A stretch of 64,000 nucleotides of DNA from an uncultured Acetatifactor sp. (GCA_910589035.1 CAJUSI010000079.1:1-64000); one strand, 5' to 3'; positions 33,095 to 41,246 are shown, counted from the first letter of the stretch. Notes: generated from the letters alone by a model not told the origin. Numbers and translations: made by a program.

Positions 33095-34615
33095 ATGAAT
33101 TTTACAGAGGCGGCAGAATATCTGGAGCAGGCGAAAAAACATGGCATTGTGCCGGGGTTGGACAGCATCCGGAGACTGCTGGAGAAACTGGGGGATCCCC
33201 AGAAGGACTTGAAATTTGTGCATATTGCGGGAACCAACGGAAAGGGTTCTGTATCGGCCTATGTGGCCTGCGCGCTCAGATGCGGCGGCTATCGGGCAGG
33301 AAGGTTTCTTTCCCCCCATCTTAATGACGACAGGGATATGATACAGGTGAACGGCACATCCATCTCCGGAAAGGCCTTTGGCCAATGTATGGACCAGGTG
33401 AAGGAAGCCTGTGAGAAAATAGAGGAGGAGGGAGCGCCCCCGCCGACGGTGTTTGAAATCCAGACGGCGCTGGGATTTCTGTATTTTCGCGAGAAAAAGT
33501 GTGATATTGTAATCCTGGAGGCGGGAATGGGCGGCCTGGAGGACGCAACCAATGTGGTGGAGAATACTCTGGCGGCGGTCATCACCCGTATCAGCAGGGA
33601 CCATATGAAATTTCTCGGAGACACCCTTCCGAAGATTGCGGCTCAGAAGGCGGGAATCATAAAGAAAGGCTGCCATGTGGTGGTCATGGAGCAGGAACCG
33701 GAGGACGCAGGACAGGAATCGAAGGGAACAGGTACAGGCCGGGAACCAGGGGGCACAGACTGGGAACCGGAGGACGCAGGACAGGAATCGAAGGGAACAG
33801 GCACAGGCCGGGAACTGGAGGACGCAGACCGGGAACCGGAGGACACAGGACAGGACTCGAAGGGAACAGGTACAGGCCGGGAACCGGAGGATGCAGGCCG
33901 GGAGACCGGGGACAAAGGACAGGCAGCCGAAGTGATGGGGGTGATTTCCCGCAGGGCAGAGGAACTGGGCTGTCCGCTGACTGTGGTGCATTGCAGGGAG
34001 GCCCGGCATGTGCGCTACGGTCTGGAAAAGCAGAGCTTTGACTATAAGGGCTATAAAAGGCTGGAAATCGGTCTTGCCGGGAAGTATCAGATTGACAATG
34101 CCCTGCTTGCCCTGGAGGTACTGGATGCGCTTGCAGGGAAAGGCTTTCCCCTGGCGGAGGAGAGGCTGCGCAGGGGAATGGCGGAGACGAAATGGCCGGG
34201 ACGCTTTACCATTCTTGGGAAAAAGCCCTGGTTTATCGCTGACGGAGCACACAATGAGGACGGGGCAAGGCGGCTTGCCCAGTCCCTGGAGCAGTATTTT
34301 CCGGGGAAAAGAATCCTTTACATTATGGGGGTATTGCAGGATAAGGAATATGAGAAGATGATAGCCCTGACCCACTCTCTGGCGGATCAGATCATCACGG
34401 TGACGCCGCCGGAGAACCCCAGGGCGCTTCCGGCGTATCTTCTGGCCCGGGAGCTTGCCGGAGTGCGCGGAAAGGTAACGGCGGCGGACAGCCTGGAGGA
34501 GGCCGTGGAGATGGCTTATCTGCTGGCGGGGAAGGAAGATGTGATAGTGGCCTTCGGTTCCCTGTCCTTTATGGGGAGGATTCTGAAAATCGCGGAGCAT
34601 AGGAGAAGAAAGTAA
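33095..34615 (+). CDS. folC: Folylpolyglutamate synthase / dihydrofolate synthase
   Basis: 506 residues from the ATG at 33095 (GGGGGAAAG upstream), longer than the usual 420-440. ATP-binding GTNGKGSVSAY is at about 49-59, and RFLSPHL, FEIQTALGF, EAGMGGLEDATN and DGAHNEDGA are present. It adds glutamate to (di)hydropteroate and folate. Residues about 200-270 are an extra low-complexity block of three 23-residue units (EPEDAGQESKGTGTGRE-type). It lies in a connecting region after IIKKGCHVVVMEQ, so the enzyme may remain active. First gene of folC-folE-folP-folBK. Confidence 0.95.
   Translation: MNFTEAAEYLEQAKKHGIVPGLDSIRRLLEKLGDPQKDLKFVHIAGTNGKGSVSAYVACALRCGGYRAGRFLSPHLNDDRDMIQVNGTSISGKAFGQCMDQVKEACEKIEEEGAPPPTVFEIQTALGFLYFREKKCDIVILEAGMGGLEDATNVVENTLAAVITRISRDHMKFLGDTLPKIAAQKAGIIKKGCHVVVMEQEPEDAGQESKGTGTGREPGGTDWEPEDAGQESKGTGTGRELEDADREPEDTGQDSKGTGTGREPEDAGRETGDKGQAAEVMGVISRRAEELGCPLTVVHCREARHVRYGLEKQSFDYKGYKRLEIGLAGKYQIDNALLALEVLDALAGKGFPLAEERLRRGMAETKWPGRFTILGKKPWFIADGAHNEDGARRLAQSLEQYFPGKRILYIMGVLQDKEYEKMIALTHSLADQIITVTPPENPRALPAYLLARELAGVRGKVTAADSLEEAVEMAYLLAGKEDVIVAFGSLSFMGRILKIAEHRRRK
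33694..33905 (+). repeat. 69-bp tandem repeat inside folC
   Basis: GACAGGAATCGAAGGGAACA recurs at 33711, 33780 and (with one change) 33849, a 69-bp period. Each unit codes for 23 residues rich in Glu, Gly, Asp and Thr, and the frame is kept. Confidence 0.95.
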
Positions 34616-34719
34616 AACCGGAATCACAGGGGAGCTGTGAAACAGGAAGCCTGAAATAATAAAATTTCGAAGGAAGGCCCCACGGCTGACTGAAAGCATG
34701 GAAAGGAAGTTGGCATAAA

Positions 34720-35277
34720 ATGATAGACCAGGAGAAGATCAAATGCGCGGTAAAGCTGCTTTTGGAGGGAATCGGCGAGGATCCTGCCAGGGAGGGCCTG
34801 GCGGAAACCCCGGACAGGGTGGCCAGGATGTACGCGGAAATCTTTGCCGGGATGGAAGAGGATGTCTCCCTGCCGCTGTCAAAGGTGTTCAGTGGGGACG
34901 GAGACGGAATGGTGCTGGAGAAGGACATTACCTTTTACTCCGTATGCGAGCATCATATGATGCCGTTTTACGGGAAGGCGCATATCGCCTATATTCCCGA
35001 CGGAAAGGTCGTGGGACTGAGCAAGCTGGCGAGAACCGTGGAAATCTATGCGAAGAGGCTGCAGCTCCAGGAACGGCTGACAGGGCAGATTGCGGATGCC
35101 GTTATGCGGTATCTCTCCCCCCGGGGAGTGATGGTTCTGCTGGAGGCGGAGCATATGTGCATGACCATGCGGGGCGTGAAGAAGACGGGGAGCAAGACCC
35201 TCAGCATTGCGGCAAGAGGAGTGTTTGAGGGGGACAGTGCGCTGCAGGAGCAGTTTTTTCAGATGCTGAAGGTGTGA
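34720..35277 (+). CDS. folE: GTP cyclohydrolase I
   Basis: 185 residues, standard length. It opens the pterin branch by converting GTP to dihydroneopterin triphosphate. Zinc ligands and active-site residues lie in CEHHMMPFYGKAHIAYIP and EHMCMTMRGVKKTGS. It follows folC by about 105 bp. GGAAG precedes the ATG at a usual distance. Confidence 0.97.
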   Translation: MIDQEKIKCAVKLLLEGIGEDPAREGLAETPDRVARMYAEIFAGMEEDVSLPLSKVFSGDGDGMVLEKDITFYSVCEHHMMPFYGKAHIAYIPDGKVVGLSKLARTVEIYAKRLQLQERLTGQIADAVMRYLSPRGVMVLLEAEHMCMTMRGVKKTGSKTLSIAARGVFEGDSALQEQFFQMLKV

Positions 35278-35350
35278 GGGACGGGAATCTGTAGAGCGGA
35301 GACCTTTCATGCCCGGAAAATGAGGCGCAGAGATCCCGAAAGGCTGTCAG

Positions 35351-35412
35351 GCGTTTAAGAGCGGACTCTTGCGCAAAGCGGCATGATTTGGTTCCGGCCT
35401 GTCCGGGTCAGG
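35351..35412 (+). repeat. Dispersed 60-bp repeat, copy A
   Basis: GCGTTTAAGAGCGGACTCTT, then GCGCAAAGCGGCATGATTTG and GTTCCGGCCTGTCCGGGTCA, then GG. It lies between folE and folP. Other copies are at 37171-37236, 47705-47765, 54665-54727 and 58531-58592. Confidence 0.85.
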
Positions 35413-35462
35413 AAGAAGAGGAGGGGCTCAGAGGCATATCCCCGGCAACAGGAGAGATGACT

Positions 35463-36308
35463 GTGAGCAGCAAAAAGATGAAAATAGGAAAGAAAGAATT
35501 TCAGACTCAGGGACATACCTATGTCATGGGCATATTGAACGTGACGCCGGATTCCTTTTCCGACGGAGGCAGGTGGAACAACAGGGACGCGGCGCTGGGC
35601 CATGCGGAGGAAATGCTGAAGGAGGGGGCCGATATCATAGACATCGGCGGAGAGTCCACGCGTCCGGGATATACAAGGCTGACCGAGGAGGAGGAAACGG
35701 CGCGGGTGGTGCCCATAGTGGAGGCCGTAAAAGCCGCCTTTGACGTGCCTGTGTCCCTGGATACCTGTAAGGCAGGGGTGGCAAGAGCGGGGATTGCCGC
35801 CGGGGCGGATTTGATCAACGATATATGGGGACTGAAATTTGAAGGCGATATGGCGGAAGTGATTGCGCAAAGCGGCCTGCCCTGCTGTCTCATGCATAAC
35901 AGGGCGGACCGGGAGTATCAAAGCTTTGTGCGGGATGTGACGGCGGATCTGAGAGAATCCCTTCTCCTGGCGGAGCAGGCCGGTATTTCCCCTGAGAAAA
36001 TCATACTGGATCCGGGTGTGGGATTTGCCAAAAGCTATGAACAGAACCTGGAAATCATCCGCTGTCTGGGAGAGCTTAAGAGACTGGGGCATCCCCTGCT
36101 GCTAGGCTGCAGCCGCAAATCCGTCATAGGCCTGACCCTGGACCTTCCGGTGGAGGAGAGGCTGGAGGGAACTCTGGTAACTACGGTGACGGCGGTCATC
36201 CAGGGCTGCATGTTCGTGCGGGTGCATGATGTCAGAGAAAATGTAAGGGCAATCAGGATGGCGGAGGCCATCGGCTTCCGGGCAGGCATCGGGCAGGCAG
36301 GAATGTAA
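35463..36308 (+). CDS. folP: Dihydropteroate synthase
   Basis: 281 residues from GTG 35463, chosen because AGGAG (35450-35454) is 8 bases away; ATG 35457 is too close to it, and ATG 35478 is also possible. MGILNVTPDSFSDGG, DIGGESTRPGY, LDTCKAGVARAG and DPGVGFAKSYEQN are the family motifs. It joins the pterin diphosphate with p-aminobenzoate and is the sulfonamide target. The repeat at 35351-35412 lies directly upstream. Confidence 0.95.
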   Translation: MSSKKMKIGKKEFQTQGHTYVMGILNVTPDSFSDGGRWNNRDAALGHAEEMLKEGADIIDIGGESTRPGYTRLTEEEETARVVPIVEAVKAAFDVPVSLDTCKAGVARAGIAAGADLINDIWGLKFEGDMAEVIAQSGLPCCLMHNRADREYQSFVRDVTADLRESLLLAEQAGISPEKIILDPGVGFAKSYEQNLEIIRCLGELKRLGHPLLLGCSRKSVIGLTLDLPVEERLEGTLVTTVTAVIQGCMFVRVHDVRENVRAIRMAEAIGFRAGIGQAGM

Positions 36309-36327
36309 GCGGAACAGGAGGGGGAAA

Positions 36328-37167
36328 ATGTATTCCGAATATGCAAAGGATGAAATTCATATTGACAAACTGGAGGTATTTGCCCATCATGGGGTCTATC
36401 CAAGGGAGACCAGGGAGGGACAGACCTTTTACGTGAATGCCGTGCTCTATACGGATATGGGAAAAGCGGGAGAGAGCGATGAACTGGAGGATACGGTGGA
36501 TTACGGTTCCGTATGCCATTTTATCACCGACTGGATGCAGGCGAATACCTGTAAGCTGATAGAGGCCGTGGCGGGGAGAATGGCCCGGGATATCCTGTGT
36601 AACTACAGGCGGCTCTTTGGCGTGAAGCTGGAGATTATCAAGCCCTTTGCTCCGGTAAAGCTTCCCTTTGAAGGGATCTCCGTGAGGGTATCCAGAAGCT
36701 GGCACAGGGCGTATATTGCGCTGGGTTCCAATATGGGGGACCGGGAGGGGTATCTGTCCGGCGCATTGGAGGCTATGAAGGCGCATCCCCTTATGGAGGT
36801 GAAGAAGGTCTCCGACCGGATTATCACAAAGCCTTACGGGGGCGTGGAGCAGGAGGATTTCCTGAACGGCGCGGCTGAGATCGAGACGATTCTGGAGCCG
36901 GAGGAACTTCTGGAGGAGCTGCATAAAATCGAGAATGCCGCCGGCAGGGAGAGAATCCTGCGCTGGGGCCCCAGGACACTGGATCTGGATATTCTGTTTT
37001 ACGATAAAATAAAGATGGAAAATGAGAAGCTTGTAATTCCCCATCCCGATCTGGAGAACCGCAGGTTTGTGCTGGAACCTATGGCGTCCATAGCGCCTTA
37101 CCTGCGCCATCCCGTTACGGGAAAAAGCATGAAGCAGCTTCTGGGAGAACTGGGAGAGCAATATTAA
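36328..37167 (+). CDS. folBK: Dihydroneopterin aldolase / HPPK fusion
   Basis: 279 residues. Residues 1-120 are FolB (LEVFAHHGVYPRETREGQTF, with E and the VDYGSV segment), and about 128-275 are FolK (YIALGSNMGDREGYL, RWGPRTLDLDILFYD). It covers two successive steps before FolP. This fusion is common in Clostridia. The stop is followed within 3 bp by a copy of the 60-bp repeat, read on the other strand. Confidence 0.95.
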   Translation: MYSEYAKDEIHIDKLEVFAHHGVYPRETREGQTFYVNAVLYTDMGKAGESDELEDTVDYGSVCHFITDWMQANTCKLIEAVAGRMARDILCNYRRLFGVKLEIIKPFAPVKLPFEGISVRVSRSWHRAYIALGSNMGDREGYLSGALEAMKAHPLMEVKKVSDRIITKPYGGVEQEDFLNGAAEIETILEPEELLEELHKIENAAGRERILRWGPRTLDLDILFYDKIKMENEKLVIPHPDLENRRFVLEPMASIAPYLRHPVTGKSMKQLLGELGEQY

Positions 37168-37170
37168 GTG

Positions 37171-37236
37171 CCTGACCCGGACAAGCCGGAACCAATATTT
37201 CGCCAAAATGCGCAGGACTTCGATGTTAAGTGCCTA
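37171..37236 (-). repeat. Dispersed 60-bp repeat, copy B
   Basis: On the minus strand it reads AGGCACTTAACATCGAAGTC, CTGCGCATTTTGGCGAAATA, then TTGGTTCCGGCTTGTCCGGG. Its end overlaps the last codon of the minus-strand Gx transporter gene. Confidence 0.85.
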
Positions 37237-37731
37237 AGAGAAATGCGGGGACAGATACTTCCCCAGAAGCCCTGCGCAGAAGCCGGTAAAGATTCCGGTC
37301 AGGATTCCGCCGGGGATGAGGACGGGAAGGTAGGCGAAGACGCCGGGAGCGGAAGTGACCGCGAAGGCCATGAGGAGCTGTCCGATATTGTGGGCAAGCC
37401 CGCCCGTGGCGCCGGTGAGAAAGAGGAATTTCTTCTGCAGGAGCTTCATGGTAAGGGCCATAACCAGGAGGCTGAAAAGGCCGCCTGCCAGGCTGTAGAG
37501 CAGGGACAGGGCCTGTCCGAATAAAAGAGCGGACAGGAGAATCCTGGCAAGCAGAACCAGCAGGGCGTCCCGGACGGAGAAATGCCGCAGCAGGACCAGG
37601 GTTATGATATTTGCCAGCCCCAGCTTGAGCCCGGGAATGGGCGCCAGGGGAGGAAGGGCGCTTTCTGCCGCATAGATTGCCAGGGACAGGGTGGTAAAGA
37701 GGGCCAGGAAGGTTAATTTTTTTGTACGCAT
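37234..37731 (-). CDS. Gx transporter family protein (HepPPS component I-like)
   Basis: 165-residue membrane protein with five to six hydrophobic segments. IPGLKLGLANIITLVLL at about 33-49 and GGLAHNIGQLLMA at about 109-121 are typical of PF07456. It is often annotated heptaprenyl diphosphate synthase component I, but its ECF-S-like form points to transport. The NusG-II protein upstream on the same strand and the divergent ApbE gene are its usual partners in flavin-based extracellular redox clusters. Confidence 0.85.
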   Translation of the reverse strand: MRTKKLTFLALFTTLSLAIYAAESALPPLAPIPGLKLGLANIITLVLLRHFSVRDALLVLLARILLSALLFGQALSLLYSLAGGLFSLLVMALTMKLLQKKFLFLTGATGGLAHNIGQLLMAFAVTSAPGVFAYLPVLIPGGILTGIFTGFCAGLLGKYLSPHFS

Positions 37732-37788
37732 AGAACTCCTTTCTCTTTATTTATACTGCTTGACGATTTCGCTTGCCGTGAAACCAGA

Positions 37789-37850
37789 CTGCATAACGCT
37801 GACTGGTTCCATCATATGATTACATTAGGCAGCATTCAGCGTTATGCAGT
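37789..37850. repeat. 15-bp perfect inverted repeat
   Basis: ACTGCATAACGCTGA (37789-37803) pairs perfectly with TCAGCGTTATGCAGT (37836-37850) across 32 bases. TATACTG and CAGTATA further out extend the symmetry. It sits between the NusG-II and Gx transporter genes and may be an operator, mRNA hairpin or small element. Confidence 0.75.
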
Positions 37851-37921
37851 ATAGCTGCCCGGAAGCCCGCATTCGGATTTTCCGTTTTTTGGAGAATGCG
37901 ATGTGAAGAATCGGAATGCCA

Positions 37922-38365
37922 TCAATAAGTGACGGCATCCGGGATACCGGCGGATTCCCCGGCATCGGCGGGCCGCAGCCGGATCACAAGCCTGTTGGGC
38001 AGGCAGACAATGGGAAGCCCGGAGTCCTGGAGGAAGCCCTGCCGGACGCAGAGCTTATCGGGACAGCTGGCGGAGCGAATCCGGATGCCGTCCGCGCTGA
38101 TTTCGATTTCGTTAAAGCCGCCGTTTTCGGTTTCCAGGCGAAGGCTTTGGCCCTCCTGTGCCCCGCTCATGGGTATGCTGTAGTGCAGCGTTCCGTTCTG
38201 GAAGATCTCCGCGATGTATTCCCCGCCTTCTTTTGGAGGAAGAGCCAGATACAGAAGGCTGGACAGGCATAACAGGATCAGGAAAGCGCCGATGATAAGA
38301 GCTGTTTTGTTGTAGTTGTAATCTGTTTTCAAGGTTGAACCCTTTCCGCTGATTTCCGCAGGCAA
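37922..38365 (-). CDS. NusG domain II-containing membrane-anchored protein
   Basis: Up to 147 residues. It has one N-terminal membrane helix (about 20-42, TALIIGAFLILLCLSSLLYLAL) and an extracytoplasmic NusG_II/DUF1312 domain with ISADGIRIRSASCPDKLCVRQGF and CLPNRLVIRL. Starts are non-ATG: TTG 38365 has AAAGGA six bases upstream and TTG 38332 has AAAGGG, both plausible. Similar proteins (EetA type) accompany Gx transporters and ApbE in flavin-dependent electron-transfer loci. Confidence 0.82.
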   Translation of the reverse strand: MPAEISGKGSTLKTDYNYNKTALIIGAFLILLCLSSLLYLALPPKEGGEYIAEIFQNGTLHYSIPMSGAQEGQSLRLETENGGFNEIEISADGIRIRSASCPDKLCVRQGFLQDSGLPIVCLPNRLVIRLRPADAGESAGIPDAVTY

Positions 38366-38622
38366 ACATTGTCCTTTGAGTAATGAGTCAAGTCAGCGAA
38401 GCTGACTTTGTGACAGTGCCTGCAAAACCTGTCTCCGATTGGATTGAGCGGGTACAAAGCCAGTTTCTATAGTAAGCGACTTTAAAATAATTGCTTTGGC
38501 ACACTGCGCTGATTACAGCTGAACGTGAATTTTATCCTTAAGGGTAAGGAGGCAGGCGTGCCCGCAACGCTGTATTTGATCAGAAGCCTGCTGTAAGTAT
38601 TATAACAAAAGGAAAACGGAAA
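38366..38622. other. Divergent intergenic region
   Basis: It holds the divergent promoters of the NusG-II and ApbE genes. TTATCCTTAAGGGTAAGGA at about 38532-38550 is partly palindromic. No riboswitch was recognised. Confidence 0.35.
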
Positions 38623-39753
38623 ATGAAGATATTTTTTCAAAGGACGGTACCCATGGCGGCATTGATTATGGCTTTCATTCTGTGCGGCGGCTGCGGTGCT
38701 GCCGAAAGCATGCCGAGGGAGGAAGCATACGGGGATCAGAGCGGGGAAGAAATGCGGAGAAATACGGGCCAGTATGCGGAGGGCGCCTGGAGAAGCACGG
38801 ATGTGGCAATGGGCACCGTGATACAGCAGACTCTTTATGCCCCGAGGGAAGAGGCTTCGGCAGTATCGGCTGAGTGTATGGAACTTCTGGAGAAGCTGGA
38901 GGGGGAGGAATTGTCCTGGAGACTGGACGGCTCAGAGGTTTACCGGATCAATGCTTCTGCCCATGAGGAGGGAGGATGTGCTTTGCCGGAGGACATGGCG
39001 CTTTTGCTGGAACAATGCATGGAAATCAGCGAAAGCTCAGAGGGCGCTTTCGACATAACGCTTGGTTCCCTGACGGGACTCTGGAATATAGACAGATGGG
39101 CCTCTGAGGGTGTACAGGAGGTATCCCTTCCCTCTGGGGAGGAGGTGAAGGAGGCGCTTTCCCTTTGCGGAAGCGAGAAGCTGAAGCTGGAGTCCGGCCC
39201 CGGGGCGCGCCTTTTTATGCCGGAGGGGATGCGCCTGGATCTGGGAGCAGTGGGAAAGGGAGTGGCTCTGTCAAGGCTCCGTACCCTGCTGGAGGAGCGG
39301 CCGGAAGTATCGGGGGCGGTGATATCCCTGGGGGGAAGCATCTTAACCTATGGCGTCAAGCCGGATGGCAGCCCCTGGAGGGTGGCGATTACCAATCCCT
39401 TTGACACGGCGGAGAATGTGGGCATATTGTCCCTGGAGGGGCAATGGTGTGTGTCTACCTCCGGAGATTATGAGCGCTATGTGGAAGCGGACGGTGTGCG
39501 GTATCACCACATCTTGGATCCGGCTACAGGATATCCTGCCGATACCCGGGTGAGGGGCGTTTCCATTCTGTCAAAGGACGGCCTGCTCAGCGACGCACTT
39601 TCCACGGCCTGCTTTATCCTGGGGCCGGAGAAGGGGATGGAGCTGGCCGGCCGCTATGGGGCGGAGGCGCTCTTTGTGATGGAGGACGGGGAGCTCATCC
39701 TGTCGGAGGGAATGAAGAGGTATTTTACAAAGAATGATTCTTACAGGAAATGA
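38623..39753 (+). CDS. apbE: FAD:protein FMN transferase (ApbE), lipoprotein
   Basis: 376 residues. The signal peptide ends in CGGCG with C24 the likely lipidated residue, so it acts outside the membrane, moving FMN from FAD onto Thr or Ser of redox proteins. Family signatures are TDVAMGTVIQQT, FDITLGSLTGLWNI, RLDLGAVGKGVA, the HHILDPATGYPA motif and SDALSTACFILG (metal-binding Asp and Thr). No target flavoprotein is seen nearby. Confidence 0.92.
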   Translation: MKIFFQRTVPMAALIMAFILCGGCGAAESMPREEAYGDQSGEEMRRNTGQYAEGAWRSTDVAMGTVIQQTLYAPREEASAVSAECMELLEKLEGEELSWRLDGSEVYRINASAHEEGGCALPEDMALLLEQCMEISESSEGAFDITLGSLTGLWNIDRWASEGVQEVSLPSGEEVKEALSLCGSEKLKLESGPGARLFMPEGMRLDLGAVGKGVALSRLRTLLEERPEVSGAVISLGGSILTYGVKPDGSPWRVAITNPFDTAENVGILSLEGQWCVSTSGDYERYVEADGVRYHHILDPATGYPADTRVRGVSILSKDGLLSDALSTACFILGPEKGMELAGRYGAEALFVMEDGELILSEGMKRYFTKNDSYRK

Positions 39754-39764
39754 GAGTATATTAT

Positions 39765-39899
39765 TAATAGGCTCTCGGAATCTTCCGGCAGAAAACGACG
39801 GTTTTCGACCCGGGGTTTCCGTAAAAGGCAAGGAGATTTATCAAAATGATGTCCTGGAAGACGCATAAAATATGACCTGGAGATTCCGAGAGCCTATTA
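39765..39899. repeat. 135-bp inverted-repeat element, copy 3
   Basis: The termini TAATAGGCTCTCGGAATCT (39765-39783) and AGATTCCGAGAGCCTATTA (39881-39899) are perfect 19-bp inverted repeats. The interior read on the minus strand matches copy 1 at 20322-20456 over most of its length. It carries no coding capacity and fits a MITE. Confidence 0.93.
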
Positions 39900-39927
39900 T
39901 AACGAAAAGGAGATACCGGAAGCAGAG

Positions 39928-40389
39928 ATGAAAGGAATTAAGGATGAAATAAAAGAGATAAAAAAGGAAGAGGCGAAAGGACTTAAAAGAGAAGAAATAG
40001 AAGAGGAAAATATGGAAAAGAAGGATGTAGAAAAGTTGGATATGAAAAAGAAGGATACAGGAAAGGAACAAAGAAAAAGGATGACCTCCAGACAGGCGGT
40101 GGCTATAATCGGTGTGGCGCTCCTGTTTCTCCTGTACATCGTCACGCTGATCATGGCCTTTGCGGACAGTTCGGCTTCGGGGCAGTGGTTTCGCCTCTGT
40201 CTGTTCGGCACTCTGGCCGTCTCCGTCGTGATCTGGCTCTACAGCTGGATGTACGGCAGAATGACTGGGAAAAAGGCCATAGGGGATCCGGAAATACCGG
40301 ATACGGAAGGGCTTTCCGGGGAGAAAACCGAATCCGGATCCGTGCAGAGAACCGGATCTCCATCCGGCCAGGCATCCGGGGAGGATTAA
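39928..40389 (+). CDS. Small two-helix membrane protein with charged N-terminus
   Basis: 153 residues. Residues 1-50 are almost entirely Lys and Glu with hydrophobic spacing (KEIKKEEAKG, LKREEIEEEN), a likely charged helix. Two membrane helices follow (about 57-77 and 88-108). The tail (110-153) is Gly/Ser/Glu-rich. No family is recognised. It overlaps the convergent HAD gene by 4 bp. The inverted-repeat element lies directly upstream. Confidence 0.6.
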   Translation: MKGIKDEIKEIKKEEAKGLKREEIEEENMEKKDVEKLDMKKKDTGKEQRKRMTSRQAVAIIGVALLFLLYIVTLIMAFADSSASGQWFRLCLFGTLAVSVVIWLYSWMYGRMTGKKAIGDPEIPDTEGLSGEKTESGSVQRTGSPSGQASGED

Positions 40390-40988
40390 CAGACCCCCAG
40401 CTTTCTTAATTCTTCTTCGGCCTGTTCCTTTGTCCGGAAGCAGATTCCGTGGATTCCCAGGGCACGGGCCGCATCCACATTGGCCAGGGTGTCGTCCAGG
40501 AATACGCTCTCCTCAGGCTTCATGGAATACCGGGACAGCAGAAGGCGGTAAATTTCCGCGTCCGGCTTGATAAGCCGTTCCCGGAAGGAGAGGATTCCGC
40601 CGTCCATGAAGGGAAGGAAATCAAGGGCATCCAAGCAGTCTTCATAAGCCTTTTCGGAGAAATTGGAGAGGTAGTATACCCTGTATCCCCCGGCCTTCAG
40701 CTCCTGAAGCCAGGGAATGGCGTACTCCCTCTTCGTCACCATGCCGGTTACATTGTCGAAGGCCATGTGCAGCTGTGCTTCAATGTCCGGATCCATCCGG
40801 ACGAATTCCTCCATCAGCTTTTCACGGCTCCATACGCCCCTGTCAATTTCATTCCACAGAGGCGTGAGAATGGAGGCTTTGGCGATGCGATCCGCCATCG
40901 CCGCATCAAAGCCTTTGTCACGCAGGAAATCATTCCAGCGGAAATCCGTCAATACATTACCGATATCAAAAATAATATTCCGTATCAT
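40386..40988 (-). CDS. HAD-superfamily hydrolase (HAD-IA)
   Basis: 200 residues. The nucleophile motif is FDIGNVLTDF (DxGxV, as in the YihX-type phosphatases, D8), motif II is YYLSNFSE, motif III has LIKPDAEIY and motif IV is FLDDTLANVDAA. The cap domain lies between about 15 and 90. It probably acts on a sugar or nucleotide phosphate; the substrate cannot be told. Start at 40988 precedes MIRNIIFDIGN, with GGGAAAAA upstream. Confidence 0.9.
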   Translation of the reverse strand: MIRNIIFDIGNVLTDFRWNDFLRDKGFDAAMADRIAKASILTPLWNEIDRGVWSREKLMEEFVRMDPDIEAQLHMAFDNVTGMVTKREYAIPWLQELKAGGYRVYYLSNFSEKAYEDCLDALDFLPFMDGGILSFRERLIKPDAEIYRLLLSRYSMKPEESVFLDDTLANVDAARALGIHGICFRTKEQAEEELRKLGVC

Positions 40989-41050
40989 TTTTTCCCTTTC
41001 TCAGTTAATATAAGTAATCCGATTTGCCGGCTCGATGCGATAGCATCCGG

Positions 41051-41076
41051 CTGAGCATTGTATATAGTCATTTAGA
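41051..41076 (+). repeat. Dispersed 26-bp motif, copy 2
   Basis: CTGAGCATTGTATATAGTCA then TTTAGA, close to the copies at 22073 and 47800. GATGCGATAGCATC at 41034-41047 just upstream forms a small hairpin. Confidence 0.65.
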
Positions 41077-41119
41077 ATTATATATTTAAGTGCAGGTTCC
41101 CTGCCAAATCGTACCATAT

Positions 41120-41212
41120 ACTCACGAGCGATAAAATCTGCCATCGACTCAGGATACTTTCCGCTCGTGAGTCGGGTAACAATGGAAGAAGAGCATTACA
41201 TGGCAGATTTTA
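41120..41212. ncRNA. Candidate structured element: two interleaved perfect inverted repeats
   Basis: ACTCACGAGCG (41120-41130) is complementary to CGCTCGTGAGT (41162-41172). TAAAATCTGCCAT (41132-41144) is complementary to ATGGCAGATTTTA (41200-41212). The order A-B-A'-B' means the two stems of 11 and 13 bp interleave, as in a pseudoknot or two mutually exclusive hairpins. There is no protein-coding potential. It lies between two minus-strand genes, 35 bp past the LysR stop. Calling it an RNA is inference; the pairing is seen. Confidence 0.6.
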
Positions 41213-41246
41213 GTGGCCGTCAGTATAAATTGCGGAATACATAGTC

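Noticed and set aside
33080..34699. Long minus-strand open frame opposite folC
   Set aside because: It mirrors the folC coding sequence; repeats produce a Cys/Pro-rich peptide without any known domain.
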